Assembly: GCA_030704615.1 (NCBI GenBank)
Contig: CM060733.1
Location: 67,890,001 to 67,954,000 of the forward strand
Length of the DNA: 64,000 bases
From: Takakia lepidozioides
Lineage: Eukaryota > Streptophyta > Takakiopsida > Takakiales > Takakiaceae
Direction of reading: 5' to 3'
The position numbers and the translations under genes were made by a program. Below the pieces are notes generated by a model. That model was not told the DNA's origin, did not search any database, and saw only the letters and a program-made list of their open reading frames with translations. Numbering within the stretch: the stretch's first letter is position 1; each line of letters starts with the position of its first letter. Of the stretch, positions 35,518 to 48,194 are shown one piece after another.

Positions 35518-36113
35518 TGCAATCTACGAGGTGCTACGTGTATACCAATCCACGTGCCACGTTTATAATGACGTAATATTACATATTATTTTATTCCAAT
35601 ACAAAATTCAAAGATCCCGGGCACTGTTCACACGGCCCAAAGCCTACTGGAATCTTCGTCTGAACCCTAACTCGGGCTACTCTGTAAGTCACTTCACGGT
35701 TGGGCTCCCTCTTCTCTCTCTCTCTCACTCTCTTGGAGACCAAAACCCTCGTTGCCTTGCGCTTTTAGGTCATCGATCGCAAGGAGGCCGGAGGGGTTGA
35801 GGGACTCGGGCAGCTTCATCACGGGAAAAGTGGAAAGACAGAGAGAGGGAGAGGCTGGATGAGGAATTAGAGAAGCTGGATAAGTTGGGAGAGAGAAGTT
35901 TGTGATATGGGCATAGGATTTTGACCGAACACTGGTTCCGTCTGAGGGATCAGAAGGGGGTGGTTGCATTTGCACAAGGGTGATTGGTTTGACTGTCTGG
36001 AACATTTCAGGTCATGCTGCATAGAAAGAGTTGGAGTGACAGTGACATTAAGGCGGTAGAGCAGCGCTTTGACTGGTAAATTCAGTCTCCAGAGGGAGAC
36101 GCAAGCCGTTGCC
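35518..36113. promoter_or_regulatory. Shared divergent promoter of the RETICULATA-like gene and eIF5B
   Basis: The two start codons are 596 bases apart, head to head. The interval holds site II-type motifs (GGCCCA at 35634, TGGGCT at 35701), a telo-box core AACCCTAA at 35663, a further AAACCCT at 35743 and a CT-rich patch at 35711-35733. In plants, site II plus telo-box combinations are typical of genes for the translation machinery, which suits eIF5B, and CT-rich patches often mark transcription starts. No TATA box is obvious. The eIF5B start GCCATGG at 36114 has a favourable context. Confidence 0.7.
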
Positions 36114-39100
36114 ATGGGACGAAAGAAGACACCGAATACTGGTGTTGAGGACCACAACGGACCTGCAGTGGCTGGCTCTAAGAAAGACAAGAAGAAAGGG
36201 GCACAGTTAGTAGATGATGATGAGTACATGGTGGTGGAAGATGAGGAGTCTGTGAACTCTGACGTAAGTGCGCTCGTTGCTAATGGCAAACAGGAGGCTA
36301 TTACGCCCCAAGTTGAAGAGGAATTGAATGTTTCCTTTGAGGATCTGGGAGTCTCTCTAAGGAGGAAAGATAAGAAGAAGAATGAGGAACTTGTCCCCGA
36401 GGTTTCTGTGCTTCTTCTGGCAGGAAAGACAGGTGCTAAGGGGAAGAAGGGCGGGAGGCGAGCCGAGGATGATGATGACATTGAGTTCGGGATCAATGGT
36501 GGTTCAGCTCCATCACATGGACTCTCGATTGGACAGCAGAGGGAGGAGGTTTCAGGCGAAGAAGACGAACTGACGGCCTTCTCTGGGAAGAAGAAGAAGG
36601 GGAAGGGCAGAAATAAGAAGGGGAAAGACCAGAGTGACGACTTCGAAGCAACCATGTCTGTGGCATCTGAGACGTCATTGCTGGAATCTGTAAATGACAT
36701 AGATGGCAGGGCGGAAGAAGACGAAGCTAATTTGTTCACTGGAAAGAAGAAGGGTAAAGGCAAGAGTAAGAAGGGCAGAGATCAGAGCGATGACTTCGAG
36801 ACCATCAGTGCTATTGCATACGAAACTGCATCGCTAGAATCGGTGATTGACACAGGTGAGAGGGCAGAAGAAGACCTCTTCGACTGTAAGAAGAAGGGGA
36901 AAGGTAAGAGTAAGAAGGGGAAAGACCAGGCCGATGAGTTTCAGGCAACGGTCTCTGTAACGTCTGATACATCGTTGGTTGAATCCGCTAATGACACAGT
37001 AGACAGGACAGACGAAGATGAAGCTAGTCTTTTCTTTGGCAATAAGAAGGGTAAAGGCAGTAATAAGAAGGGGAAAGACCAGAGGGATGACTTGGAACCA
37101 ACCATTTCTGGTGTCTCTGAGGTTTCTCAATCTGTCAACGACACTGGTAGCAGGGCAATTGAAGGAGAAGAAGAAGAAGAAGCCAGGATCCTGGCTGGAA
37201 CGAAAAAGGGGAAGGAGAATTCAAACAAAATTAAGGGTATACACATGTTGCTTGAGGAGGATTGTGAAGCCGTCTCGGCAGAGATGGATGGTAGTTTAGT
37301 ACCTGCCGCTGATCATACTGCAGAGAAGGAGATTTTGGAGGATGGAGATGAAGAGACACTTCACTTTACAGGAAAAAAAAAGAAGAAAAGTGGACAGAAG
37401 AAGGCTTCCCCATTTTTTATGGATGAGGATATGGAAGCGGTGCTTGCAGACACAGAGGGTACTTCAGAAGTTGCAGAGGTTACAGTCCTACCACCAAGTA
37501 CAGAAGGGGAGAAAAGTGAAGCAGAAGAGGAGGAAACTATTCAATTTGCGGGTAAGAAAAAGGGGAAGAAAACAAAGAAGGACAGAAAAGTTGTGAAAAC
37601 TGGCGAGGATGATGAGATTGATACTTTGATGGCAGAACTTAAAGGGCCTACAATCGTGAAAGATCTTGGTTCTGCACCTCAGCCCGAAGGTATCTGACCT
37701 ATATTGACCCAGTTTTGCCACCAATAGTCCTTCAAAAAGTCATTCATAATTTTTTGCAAACTCAAGACACTGTTTCCTTAATATAAGGCCAACTATGATT
37801 TGAAGCAGTCAAATGAAACAGTTAAACTAAAGTGTACTTGCACTTTAAGGGTTTTGGTGGTTTATCCTTCATCGATGAGCTTCTCAATGTAATGATGAGA
37901 CTAGAGGCGTCGACAGCATGTCTCAGGGCAAGGGTGGTGGTTGCCTTTCATTGTAAGTGTGCATGCATTGTGTTGCCGACTTATAAAAGGATGAAGAGCT
38001 TGACATAAACAGATTTGTTTGATGGTCTATCTAGTGAAAATGCCCTTCTACACGAAAAGGACAGCCTTTCCACTCACAACTTCTAATGTTGCACTGGTTC
38101 TTTAGCCCCTTGGAATGTTATCTATATGGGTTGGTTGGGCGATTGTTCTTGCAGTTTCTACTACAGCCATCATGGATGCAGTTGCTGCTCCTAAAACAGT
38201 CCTCCCAGAATCGACTGCGGCATCTAAAGCAAAGCAAAAGAAAAAGGCAAAGAAGAGTGGTCGAACAGCTCAAGAAGAAGAGGATCTTGATGCTATTCTA
38301 GCTGAGCTTGATGGTCCTACCAGAGCAGCACCTGTGGCTGCAGAGTCTCTGCCAACCACTGTGGCATTGGCAGTTGAGGAAATAGGAGCAGCAGCAGTGG
38401 AATCAACCCCAGCCCCCTCTGAGGTGGCTGCTGTGGCTGCTCCTGAAGCTGAAGAGGTGGAGTCGGCAGCTTCCAAGAAGAAGAAGAAGAAGAAGGAAAA
38501 GGAGAAGGCTAAAGCAGCAACAGGTAACCGGACTCTTTTTGCGTGTGGTGCAATATTTGCTGGAGTTCACTTGCTGGAGGCTACCTTTTTGTAGCATTGC
38601 GTGTCACCGGGCTGCTTCCATTGTCATAGTTACTGAGCAACTGTCATCTATTGCAGAGGTTGTTACTCCTTTCAGCGCAAATTTCAATTTATAGATTCAT
38701 ATGGTTGATCTGGATTTTGCTGGTGACTTCACTCCGCAGGTGAAAAGGCAGGAGAGGAAACGGTGGTGGAGGAAAAGGAACCAGTTAAGCAAGAGGAACG
38801 TAAAGGCAAGACTGTTGACAAGAAAGTGTCCAAGCAGGTGCGTGAGATGCAGGAACGTTTGGCCAGAATGAAGGAGGCTGAAGAAAAGAGACTGCGCGGT
38901 AAGGCATTTGCCCAAGTGCAGGTTATCCTTTCTTTCCGTATGTTCCATTACAGTGGTACAGTAGGATGTTTTTGCAGATCGGAAATTAGGTCAACGGCGA
39001 CAAAGCCATCACTTGTATCAATTTATGTTTGACTGAAGCATTCACATCTTTGAATCTCAGAGGAGGAAGAGAAGCGCCTGAAAGAAGAGGAAGAACAAAA

Positions 39101-42100
39101 GAGGTTAGAGGAGTTGGAGTGGCAGAAAGAGGAGGCCAAGCGTAAGCGCAAGGAGCGCGAGAAGGAGAAACTATTACAGAAGAAAAAGGAGGGGAAGCTT
39201 TTGACGGGGAAAAAAAAGGAGGAGGCTCGGAGGCTTGCATTGATGCGGGAGCAGTTCGGATTTCATGCTGATGGGGACGTCTCTGGAGTGGTGGAGGAAG
39301 GTATTGTCATTCCCAGGAAACCCAAATATGAAAATAAGAAAAAGCGACGGCCAGCAGGTAGCGCACCATCTGATGAGGCTGGGACCACCAGTGTCCTTGA
39401 AGAAGTGGACGTAGAAGATCCTGTGGAAGTTGAGCCTATGGTTGAGCCTGAGCCAGAGCCCGAAATTCTGCCTGAAGCACTTGTGGAGGTAAAAGTGACA
39501 CAACCCATGCTTTGGAGTTAACTTTGAAAATGTTTCATACAGAATATGTCATCAAATGTGACTGAGGGTACCTACTGTTCTTATTGCTCCCAGGCTCCCT
39601 GGGCCTGCAAGCTGTTTTATTTAAATCAGCAATACATCTTCATCATGAATGCTCTTTACCTTGGATTTGGCTGTCTCATTGTAACTTCAGTTACTTCACA
39701 ATGTTACTTCAGAGTTTACTAGGCTCTCACACTGATGTACAAATCAGCAATGCATTGGCCAGCTGACTTCCAGACGATGTAGAGTCCATATTTGAATGGG
39801 AATTCCACCCTTTGGAATACACCAGTGAAGTTGCATGGGTGTGCCAGCTCCTAACTAGCACCCAGAGGCTGCTAGCAGCGTCTCATCCAAGGATGTCTCT
39901 GTCACATTAAGGTCAAAACTGGTGCTTGGACAAACGCAGTAAAACACAGATTTGTGTCAGGTGGAGGAGGATGAAGAAGAGGACTGGGATGCCAAAAGCT
40001 GGGAGCAAGGCGTCAATCTCCCAGCCATCAGAAGTGCCTTTGCTGAAGAAGAAGCAGATGATGGCCCAGTGAAAGTGGGACAGATCATTTCCCCCTCAAT
40101 CTCTGCGTCAGCGGCATCTGTGAGGCCTGCTTCTCCTAAGAAGAAAGCTGCACCTGCTTCGAAACGTCCACTACTGAAGGTTGTCGAGAGTGAAGAGGAG
40201 GAAGATACAGGCAGTGATGAAGAGACTGATAGTGATGAAGATGACAGTGAAACAAAAAAAAGGCGTGAGGCTCGACAGAAAAGGGAGGCTCGCAGAGCAG
40301 AGGCTCTACAAAAGCGAAGTGTCGATGACTTGCGTTCACCTATTTGCTGTATATTGGGCCACGTAGATACAGGTATGGTTGTCTCACATGAAGCAGATGA
40401 AGTTCGCAGTCAGATATAAGTTGTGGTAGTTGTCGCACTGTATGGCACCTAGTCCAATCTTACAAACTGTGACAAGGATAGAAGCGCTATGACAGAGTTG
40501 CTGCCCTATGCATCACATTGTAATCATTATCACTCTTTCCTGCGGCCTCCTAATTTCTACGGGCTTACTAATAATCTTAGAAGGTTCTAATATGAGTAGT
40601 TGACAAAAAGGGGTGTAGGAAAAAAACGAAGTTGCTGGACTGCATACGACGTTCAAATGTGCAAGAGGGGGAGGCCGGTGGAATAACCCAGCAAATTGGA
40701 GCCACTTATTTCCCCATGGAAAACATCCGGGAGAGAACTAAAGAACTGAAAGCGGATGCAAAACTCAGGGTGCCTGGTTTGCTGGTTATTGACACGCCTG
40801 GCCACGAGTCTTTTACAAATCTCAGGGCAAGAGGCTCTAGCCTCTGTGATATTGCAATTTTGGTGGTAGATATCATGCATGGGTTGGAGCCGCAAACCAT
40901 TGAGTCTTTGAATCTTCTGAAGGCACGGCACACTCCCTTTGTGGTCGCTTTAAATAAGGTACTCATTCCTTTTATTCTGCGTTTTCAAGCTTTGGATGTG
41001 CTTGCAGCCACCAACTTTTGAGCATTCCTCCAGTCTTCTCACAGTTATTTTGTGGTGTCAATTTCTTTAGAATAAGAATCATCCCACGGTAGAGTCTCAC
41101 ATGTTGGCCCTCCTAATTAGTTGGACTTTCCAAGCAACACATGTCATGGATGGAATTTGCTCCGCATCAGTGTTTTTGTACTCGTTCGGCTGGTAAAGTT
41201 CTTTAGGCTTGTTTTTGGGGTTGGTTGGATATCGATATTAGGTGGATCGGTTGTATGGGTGGAAAACTTCCCTAAATGCCCCCATAAGGTCTGCGCTGAA
41301 GGTGCAAAGCAAGGATGTCATCTCTGAGTTTGACATGCGAACCAGTAAGGTTGGTGCGACTCCTTTCCCTGTCTAAATTTTATGGCTGTTTTGTTCTTAA
41401 AGTAATCCGTAAGGCCGAAGTGCGAGGTACATATTAAAAGTAACGTTATGAGTCCTGGTGAACATACAAGTCATTAACTAGTCAGGGTGGAGGAGGTGGG
41501 GCTTCATATCCTTACGGCCATTGACACTGGGAAACTAACCCTCCCAGAGCCTTTTGTGGGGTTCGCACCCACCAGGGTTTAGCTTATCCCCGCAAACTCA
41601 GCTGCAGCTATAAACTTATTTTCCTGCAACTGCCATTAAGGCCCTCACAGAGGGACTTCTGCGCTTGCAAACTTGACAGCCAGCTGCAGAGTTGTTCTAG
41701 TTATATAGCCCACAGAAATGACATGCATAACATGCATGCCATTCTTGCTCAAAGAGAAAGAATGTGAAGTCAGGGTAAAGTATGTTGGTTATGTATTAAG
41801 TTATAGGTATGGTGAAGAAGATGTAGTCAACATGAACATAAACATAAACATATATCTTCAAGGAAGATAGGCTGCTGTTGAAGACTAATATGTAGAGATG
41901 TGCCTTTCTATAGTTTACTGCAACAAAAGTGAAGACATCAAGACAGTCTGAATAAACAGCGCATCAGAAATGACCTTTGTTTGTATCCTAGCAATAAAGC
42001 TGTCAATTCTCATACTGAAGGAATACCTACTACTTATGCAGATCATTACAGAGCTAAAGGAGCGGGGTTTGAACTCAGAGCTTTATTACAAAAACAAAGA

Positions 42101-45100
42101 ACTGCGGACATATGTCAGTATTATTCCAACTTCTGCAATAAGGTACCATCACTACTTTCAGACTTCCTGTACAGGCTTGTTCTTTTAAGGATAGTGAAAA
42201 AGAAAGATGTTGTCGCAGCCTTTCAGCTGATCGTAGGACAAACCTGCAACATGTGTCCAACAACGAATCTGCAATAGTGCGACACGGTGCACAACAAGCT
42301 GAGTAGGCTTGATGTCTTCTCACTAACAACAGGAACTTCCTGATCATGTGCACCATTTTGTCATGTGTCTGACTTACATGGCCCATGATGTAGTGGGGAG
42401 GGTGTCCCAGACATCTTGATGCTACTGGTGCAATTGACACAGAAGATGATGGAGGATAAGCTTATGTTCATCAGTGAGGTGCAGGTGGGTATTCCACTTG
42501 TTATGTTGTACTGTATGCTATTCTTACTTTGCCATTTGCTTTTTCCATGTACTTAATTGTTGGCTGGATCTACATCACCTTCAGTCAAGGCGGTTTACCG
42601 CAATTTTTATCTGTTTAACTCTGGACCTGTATGTCTGAGACCATGTCTTTTTCTAGTGACATCAAAAATAGTTCATGGTAGTGTGAGGCCTTATGTACAT
42701 GCATGCATGTGTACTCAATTATGACTGTAACTGAGGTTTGCAGTGTACGGTGCTGGAGGTTAAAGTGGTAGAAGGGTTGGGGACAACTATTGATGTGGTT
42801 TTAGTAAATGGTGTGCTTCACGAAGGCGATCAAATTGTGGTTTGCGGCATGCAGGTTCTGTCCTTCATCCTTTGACAATTCCATACTTTTTTGCTTGTCA
42901 CATCCCTTGGCTTAGGGTTGTTGTGGAACTTACCGTGGATGTGCGTGGATGTTCTAATTGTTGCGTATCATGTCAAAGTGCTTGCTGGGATTTTGCAATC
43001 TGGGCTTGTGGTCAAGTATTTGCAGGCTGTGAAGTTACAGTCTTGTGGTCCTGTTCTGAGCTGCAGTTGCTGTTGCTGTTTGCTATGGCAACAGGGTCCT
43101 ATTGTAACAAGTATACGGGCACTGCTGACCCCCCATCCTATGAAGGAGCTTCGAGTAAAGGTGAGAGGAGGCGCCCTATCTGTTGTGTGAGATGGAGGGG
43201 ATACTAGTACATATCTATTAGCACTGACGCCAATGTAATGTATTTCGAGGTTTGTGGATTCCAGGTTACTGCAACACTGTCTAGAGATCATGAATCCCCC
43301 CCATGGCTTCGTTGACCTCTAAATCCTGTAGAATCCCTTTCTCTGCAGAAGTCCAATACTGATGCTCAGTGATGTTTTGGTAGCATTTTATGGTTTAGAA
43401 CGCTAGGGTAGAAGCAACCATCATGGCTTAGTAAGTTACTTTGCTGATAATAAGTTTCATAGGGTTTTGTCCCCTATACATGGTTAGGGTATCATTGAAA
43501 CTGTCTTCACTTGATGCTCTTTTGTTAGTTGACACCTTTTTCAAGTCCATTCAGTTGGAGTAATTGTAGTTTGAAATTTGGGTTTTATTTGTCACATGTG
43601 CTGCACCCCTGTGCTTTTAGTAATTTTGGGCGCCAATTGTGGCTCGCTCCCTCTTTGTAGCTCACCCCTGTGGATGTTATAAAGTTATTTTCTTCCTTCC
43701 TTCTTTCTTTCTTTCTCTGGAAATCTGTACTTGCAGTGGTTCTAAAACAAAAAGGGTGCATCACGATTTCTTCATGCACTGCAGTTGGTGTTTCTATCCT
43801 AACATTTTATTGCACAGGTGAGGATGGGTGACGGCCTTCCCTTCTCAGCTGTGAAAATGGATATATGCTTGTGTGATACTGACTAACAAGCTCCAAATGT
43901 GCAGGGCTCTTACCAACATCACAAGGAGTTAAAGGCAGCACAGGGTATCAAGCTCACTGGGCAGGTAAACACAAAATTGTAACCATCTCTAGTCTGTGTT
44001 GGAGTTTTCACCATAGCTGTGAGTGTTCCTCAGCCCCAGAATGCAATATACTTATTCCTGTGTCACTGTTTTGGCCTTTAGCTGTACACCTAGATTTTAG
44101 CATTCATCAAAGCCAATGGAAATGTTGCACTGCATCTGAATGGTATTCCTGTCTCATCAGTGTTAAATGGCTTTGTTTCAGGGCCTCGAGCATGCAATTG
44201 CTGGGACGCAATTGTACGTGGTTGGACCAGAAGATGATCTTGAAGACGTCAAAGATGAAGCAATGCAAGACATGAAGAATGTGATGAGCCGGGTGGATAA
44301 GAGTGGGGAGGGTGTGTGTGTGCAAGCATCGACGCTGGGGTCACTGGAGGCTCTTTTGGAGTTCCTGAAGAGCCCAGCTGTCAAGATTCCTGTCAGTGGT
44401 ATAAGCATCGGGCCTGTGCACAAGAAAGATGTAATGCGAGCAAGTGTTATGTTGGAGAGGAAGCGCAAAGAGTACGCTACCATTTTGGCCTTTGATGTGA
44501 AGGTGAGACTCAAGCTGCAGAAATTGTCAAAATACCTGGGACTTGGGGGGCTGCCATAGTGTCACTGACTGTGGATCTGTTTGTTATGAGGTTAGTATTT
44601 TCTTACAGTTGAGTCTGTATTATATTCTCACCATATACTTGCATGTTGATGTTTTATACCCTGGTTTTTCATCAGTACAAAGAAGAAAGTAGGCAATGCA
44701 GCTTGTACTGGTCATGACCACCTATTTCTTGGATGTTAAGGAGCCTTTTGGCAGATAGGGCCTTCAATTGGGGAGGGAGGACTGTTGTTCATTTGCATCA
44801 TTGCATATCTCTCGACCTTCCCTGGTGTTCAATCAAAGCTGGGACTCATTCTCAACTGAAATGTGGTCCTTGCACTACAGGTTACACCAGAGGCAAAGGA
44901 GCTGGCTGATGAAGTGGGGGTCAGGATATTCACAGCAGATATCATCTATCACCTATTCGATCAGTTCACGGCCTACATCAACTCAGTGAAGGAAGAGAAG
45001 CGAAAGGACGCTTCGGAGGAGGCAGTGTTCCCTTGTGTGTTGAAAATAATGCCGCTGTATGTGTTCAATAAGAAAGACCCTATTGTGGTCGGTGTTGATG

Positions 45101-46225
45101 TGCTTGAGGGTGTTGCAAAGGTGAGTTGTTCTTGTCATATTACTCTCTTTTGCACAATTAGTGACGGGCTTTGTTGGACCAGCTTTATTTCATTCTGAGA
45201 AGGATTGGATGAATGCAATTGCTGGGGATCTTCAGGACAAATTTTTGGGACAGCTTTGAAACAGTGGATGCTTGTGTGTAGGTTGGGACACCCCTGTGTG
45301 TGCCATCAAGAGAGGGCATTGATATAGGCAGAATTGCTTCCATGGAGGTATCCCATAAAGTTGTTGACACTGCCAAGAAGGGCCAGACTGTTGCCATTAA
45401 GGTATGGCTAAACCCTGTCATGAGTACTTATCTGTACTGGGGTTACGGCAGGCATTGTAAACTTTGTTGCATTGACAGAATGGTTGATGCTGCGAAGGGC
45501 CAGTATGTCACAAAGTTACTGCATACCTGCTGATATTTACTTCTCCCCTTGAAATGGTTTGAGATGTGATAGGTGGTATGTGTTGTGGAGGTCTTGATGT
45601 CATTTGGGTCACCAGGAATGTGTAACATTGACTTATCTTCTCATCTCAGCTGTCAAGGATTTTGAATTAGCTGCTTTGCATGAGTGTCATGCAGATTGTG
45701 GGGACCAACGCCGAAGAGACACAAAAGATGTTTGGTCGACATTTTGATTTAGAGGACGAGCTTGTGAGCCGTATTACCCGGCGATCTATTGATCTTCTGA
45801 AGGAGAATTACCGGGTAAACATTTTCAGGGGCGTTACTCCTTTTTGTTCTTGTGAATAATTCTCTGCAATAGGAGTGTAACATGGTCTTCAACACAGCGG
45901 ACAGTCTTCCTCTGTTGACCGCAATCTTGTTTTATATTAGCTTAAAGAAATGTTGATGTACCTGTGATACTTGCAATACAAGCTCTCTTTGGCGCTGAAC
46001 TTGCACTTATCTTGTCCCTCTTGGATCTCTTCCCCCTCCTCCTTTTTTGTGATGTATGATCAAATACAAAGGAGTTGAGGTTCTGTCTGTCCCTCCATTC
46101 TCAAGGAAGCAGTGGTGATCTAATTCTTTTGGGTGTGGATTGGGTTCCTTTGCATGCAGGATGATCTGACAACTGAGGAATGGAAGCTGGTGGTGAAGTT
46201 GAAGAAGCTCTTTGACATACCCTAA
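36114..46225 (+). CDS. eIF5B: Eukaryotic translation initiation factor 5B (GTPase for ribosomal subunit joining)
   Basis: eIF5B is the IF2-type GTPase that joins the 60S subunit to the 48S complex in the cytoplasm. Seventeen exons: 36114-37689, 38155-38523, 38740-38898, 39061-39488, 39961-40372, 40619-40958, 41242-41349, 42042-42142, 42394-42484, 42744-42854, 43095-43160, 43905-43964, 44182-44502, 44881-45120, 45282-45401, 45695-45814 and 46160-46225. The N-terminal 850 or so residues are Lys/Glu-rich and low in complexity. The G domain shows 'GHVDTG' ending exon 5, '[13 protein letters not shown]', 'DTPGHE' at 40791 and 'ALNK' joining 'VDRLYG'. Domains II to IV follow with '[17 protein letters not shown]', '[17 protein letters not shown]' and '[14 protein letters not shown]'. 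The protein would be about 1,560 residues, longer than plant relatives because of the N-terminus. The exon 5/6 join is two bases out of frame (see findings). Confidence 0.95.
36582..37235 (+). repeat. In-gene tandem repeats in the eIF5B N-terminus
   Basis: Four consecutive copies of a unit of about 50 codons, each beginning '[17 protein letters not shown]' or a variant, continuing with an acidic 'DDFEATMSV'-like part, then 'SLLESVND' and 'AEEDEA', plus a partial fifth. Copies have diverged at the DNA level but keep the frame. Confidence 0.88.
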
Positions 46226-47670
46226 GAGCACAACAATGTGATAGATGGAATAGAGAGGACCCATCCTCAATAGCCTTGGATAAATGCGCTGTTATTATGC
46301 AGCACTGGTTCCTGCAGGTCCCCAGGCCCCTGTATGTACATTCCCAGGTATCTCTGAGTTGGTTTTGGATAAAGGGATTTGAATGGCAGAGAGTTGTAGT
46401 CATGGACTGTTCCGTATGGAGGTTGACTATAATTGACCCTTATGGGCTTTAGAGACAGAGTGAGAGAGAGAGTGTGCAAGAAGGAGGTGAGTCTCATACT
46501 TGCCATAGCCTCTTGGTCACAGATGCGCAACTGTTAGAACTTTCGCATCTACTGTGAGAGATATACAACCCTTAACCCCATAGCATAGAAAGCAATAGAA
46601 AGTTCCCTGCAGCATTCAACAGGCTTCTTGAGAGCAGGATACAGAAATGGTGCTTAGGAATCAAAGTTCTTATTATTAAGAACAAGTTTTTTGTAACCAT
46701 AGTTTCTGATTTGATCAATGCGGGGTGTTGTCAGGGATAGTGGCAAGAGTGCAGGTGGTTTCTCTATCTGCATAGGCCTAGTGCCTTGTAGGCTTCTGGA
46801 TACCCTTCTCGATTGGTCGTGTGTCACCTAAATGAAGGCTTCAAGAAGTAATGAAAGCTTTCTGGTTTGACTGAGTTTTTGCAAGACAGTTAAGAGTTGC
46901 TCCATATAGGAGGATTTTATGTTCCCATTCTCTGTATTTAATAAGTCTGATATCTATGCCATGGAGCTGAAGGTAAAATATTCATGTAGGCCAAATTAAT
47001 AGTCAATATGGAATCTTTTTTCACCACTTCCTCTATTCAGGCAATCTGACATTGGAGAACGTTGAGTTTGTTTTACATGCAGCATATTGAGATCCATGTC
47101 AGACAAGATCCGGGGGTGTTGAGCAATAAGCCTTGCAATGCTTATTTCTGTATGAGCCTTCCTAGGTAGATTGACCCTTGTGTCATTGTCTTCTTTCACT
47201 GTTGTACCCCTGAAATTCGATGTTCTTTGTAATAAGGCCTGAGGATCAGCAATGTGTGAATTCCTACACTAATCTTCTTGGAATCCAAAAACTTCACTTT
47301 CCTATCCTTGCTCTGTTTTCCATTCTACTCTTACATCTTTTGAAATGCCTGATTTCAGATTGTTACCTCCTTGTGCTGTTGTTTACCTTTACCCTTACTC
47401 TTCTGCCCACTTCTATAAGGTAAACAAGCTTTACTTTATTTCTATAGTCATTATCCTTCACTTATGACCCATGACAAAGTCTGCCCTTGGATAAATGTTA
47501 AAGGCCGCGAGTAGGAAAAAGAATAACTTAGACAAGGGTAAGACATAACAGTTAGGGAGGTGTTAATAGAGCACATTAACATTTACAAAATGGCACTTAG
47601 GTACACAGCATCCACTTCTTTTACATGAGCAGGTGGAGGCACAGTCTCATCTACAACTAGCACATAGGCG
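46226..47670. other. Downstream flank of eIF5B, no gene seen
   Basis: The first few hundred bases are likely eIF5B 3' UTR. The rest is A/T-rich intergenic sequence without a convincing coding frame. Confidence 0.5.
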
Positions 47671-47673
47671 ATG

Positions 47674-47852
47674 TCGTCTCTGCAAAACAGCCGCCCTTTT
47701 CAAGTCTAGAAATGCTTAACATATATCTTGTAGAAACTCCCGTTGCGGAGTGTTCTGTGTTATTATAACAGAACTCTGCTGCGTCTAAGTGTTCCACCCA
47801 GTCTCTAATCACTGTCTCTACAAAACAACCTCCATTTCAAGTCTAGAAATGC
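47674..47852 (-). repeat. Chromovirus integrase scrap between direct repeats
   Basis: 47733-47806 is the reverse complement of a 74-base stretch of chromovirus integrase (about 17375-17448, coding 'YNNTEHSATGVSP'). It is flanked by direct repeats of about 40 bases, 47674-47714 and 47812-47852, sharing 'TTTCAAGTCTAGAAATGCT'. No other part of the retrotransposon is present. Confidence 0.85.
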
Positions 47853-47972
47853 TAAATGGCCGCTCATGTTGGCTTGACTGCAAAGAAGTTTATGAATAAA
47901 AGTGGTCGCGAAGTTGGAATCACTAAGATGGAGGGAGACAATGGTACCTCTCCAGTATCATGTGTAAAGTAA

Positions 47973-48194
47973 TGGTCACAAGAAGAAGAAATTTATGCAA
48001 AATACAATCAAACAGGTAAGGTAACGATAAATCAAGCAATCCAACACATCATTCTTGGTAAACAAGTTGATGACCGACTACTGACAAAATATGATGGAGC
48101 TCTAGTCATGGAGAAAAAGATGCACCAAGCTCTTGTGTATGAGCAGATCTGTGCTTATACTAAGTGTGTTCTTGCAAAGCAGGCTATAAGATAG
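47973..48194 (+). pseudogene. Orphan open frame of about 73 codons
   Basis: A stop-to-stop frame with protein-like composition ('VTINQAIQHIILGKQVDD', 'HQALVYEQICAYTKCV'). It lacks an early Met and I do not recognise a family. It may be an exon or a fragment of a retroelement gag. Confidence 0.3.

Noticed and set aside
36045-36095. tRNA-like stretch GGTAGAGCAGCGCTTTGACT in the eIF5B 5' UTR
   Set aside because: It resembles a D-arm and part of an anticodon arm, but no acceptor stem or T-arm follows at the right distance.
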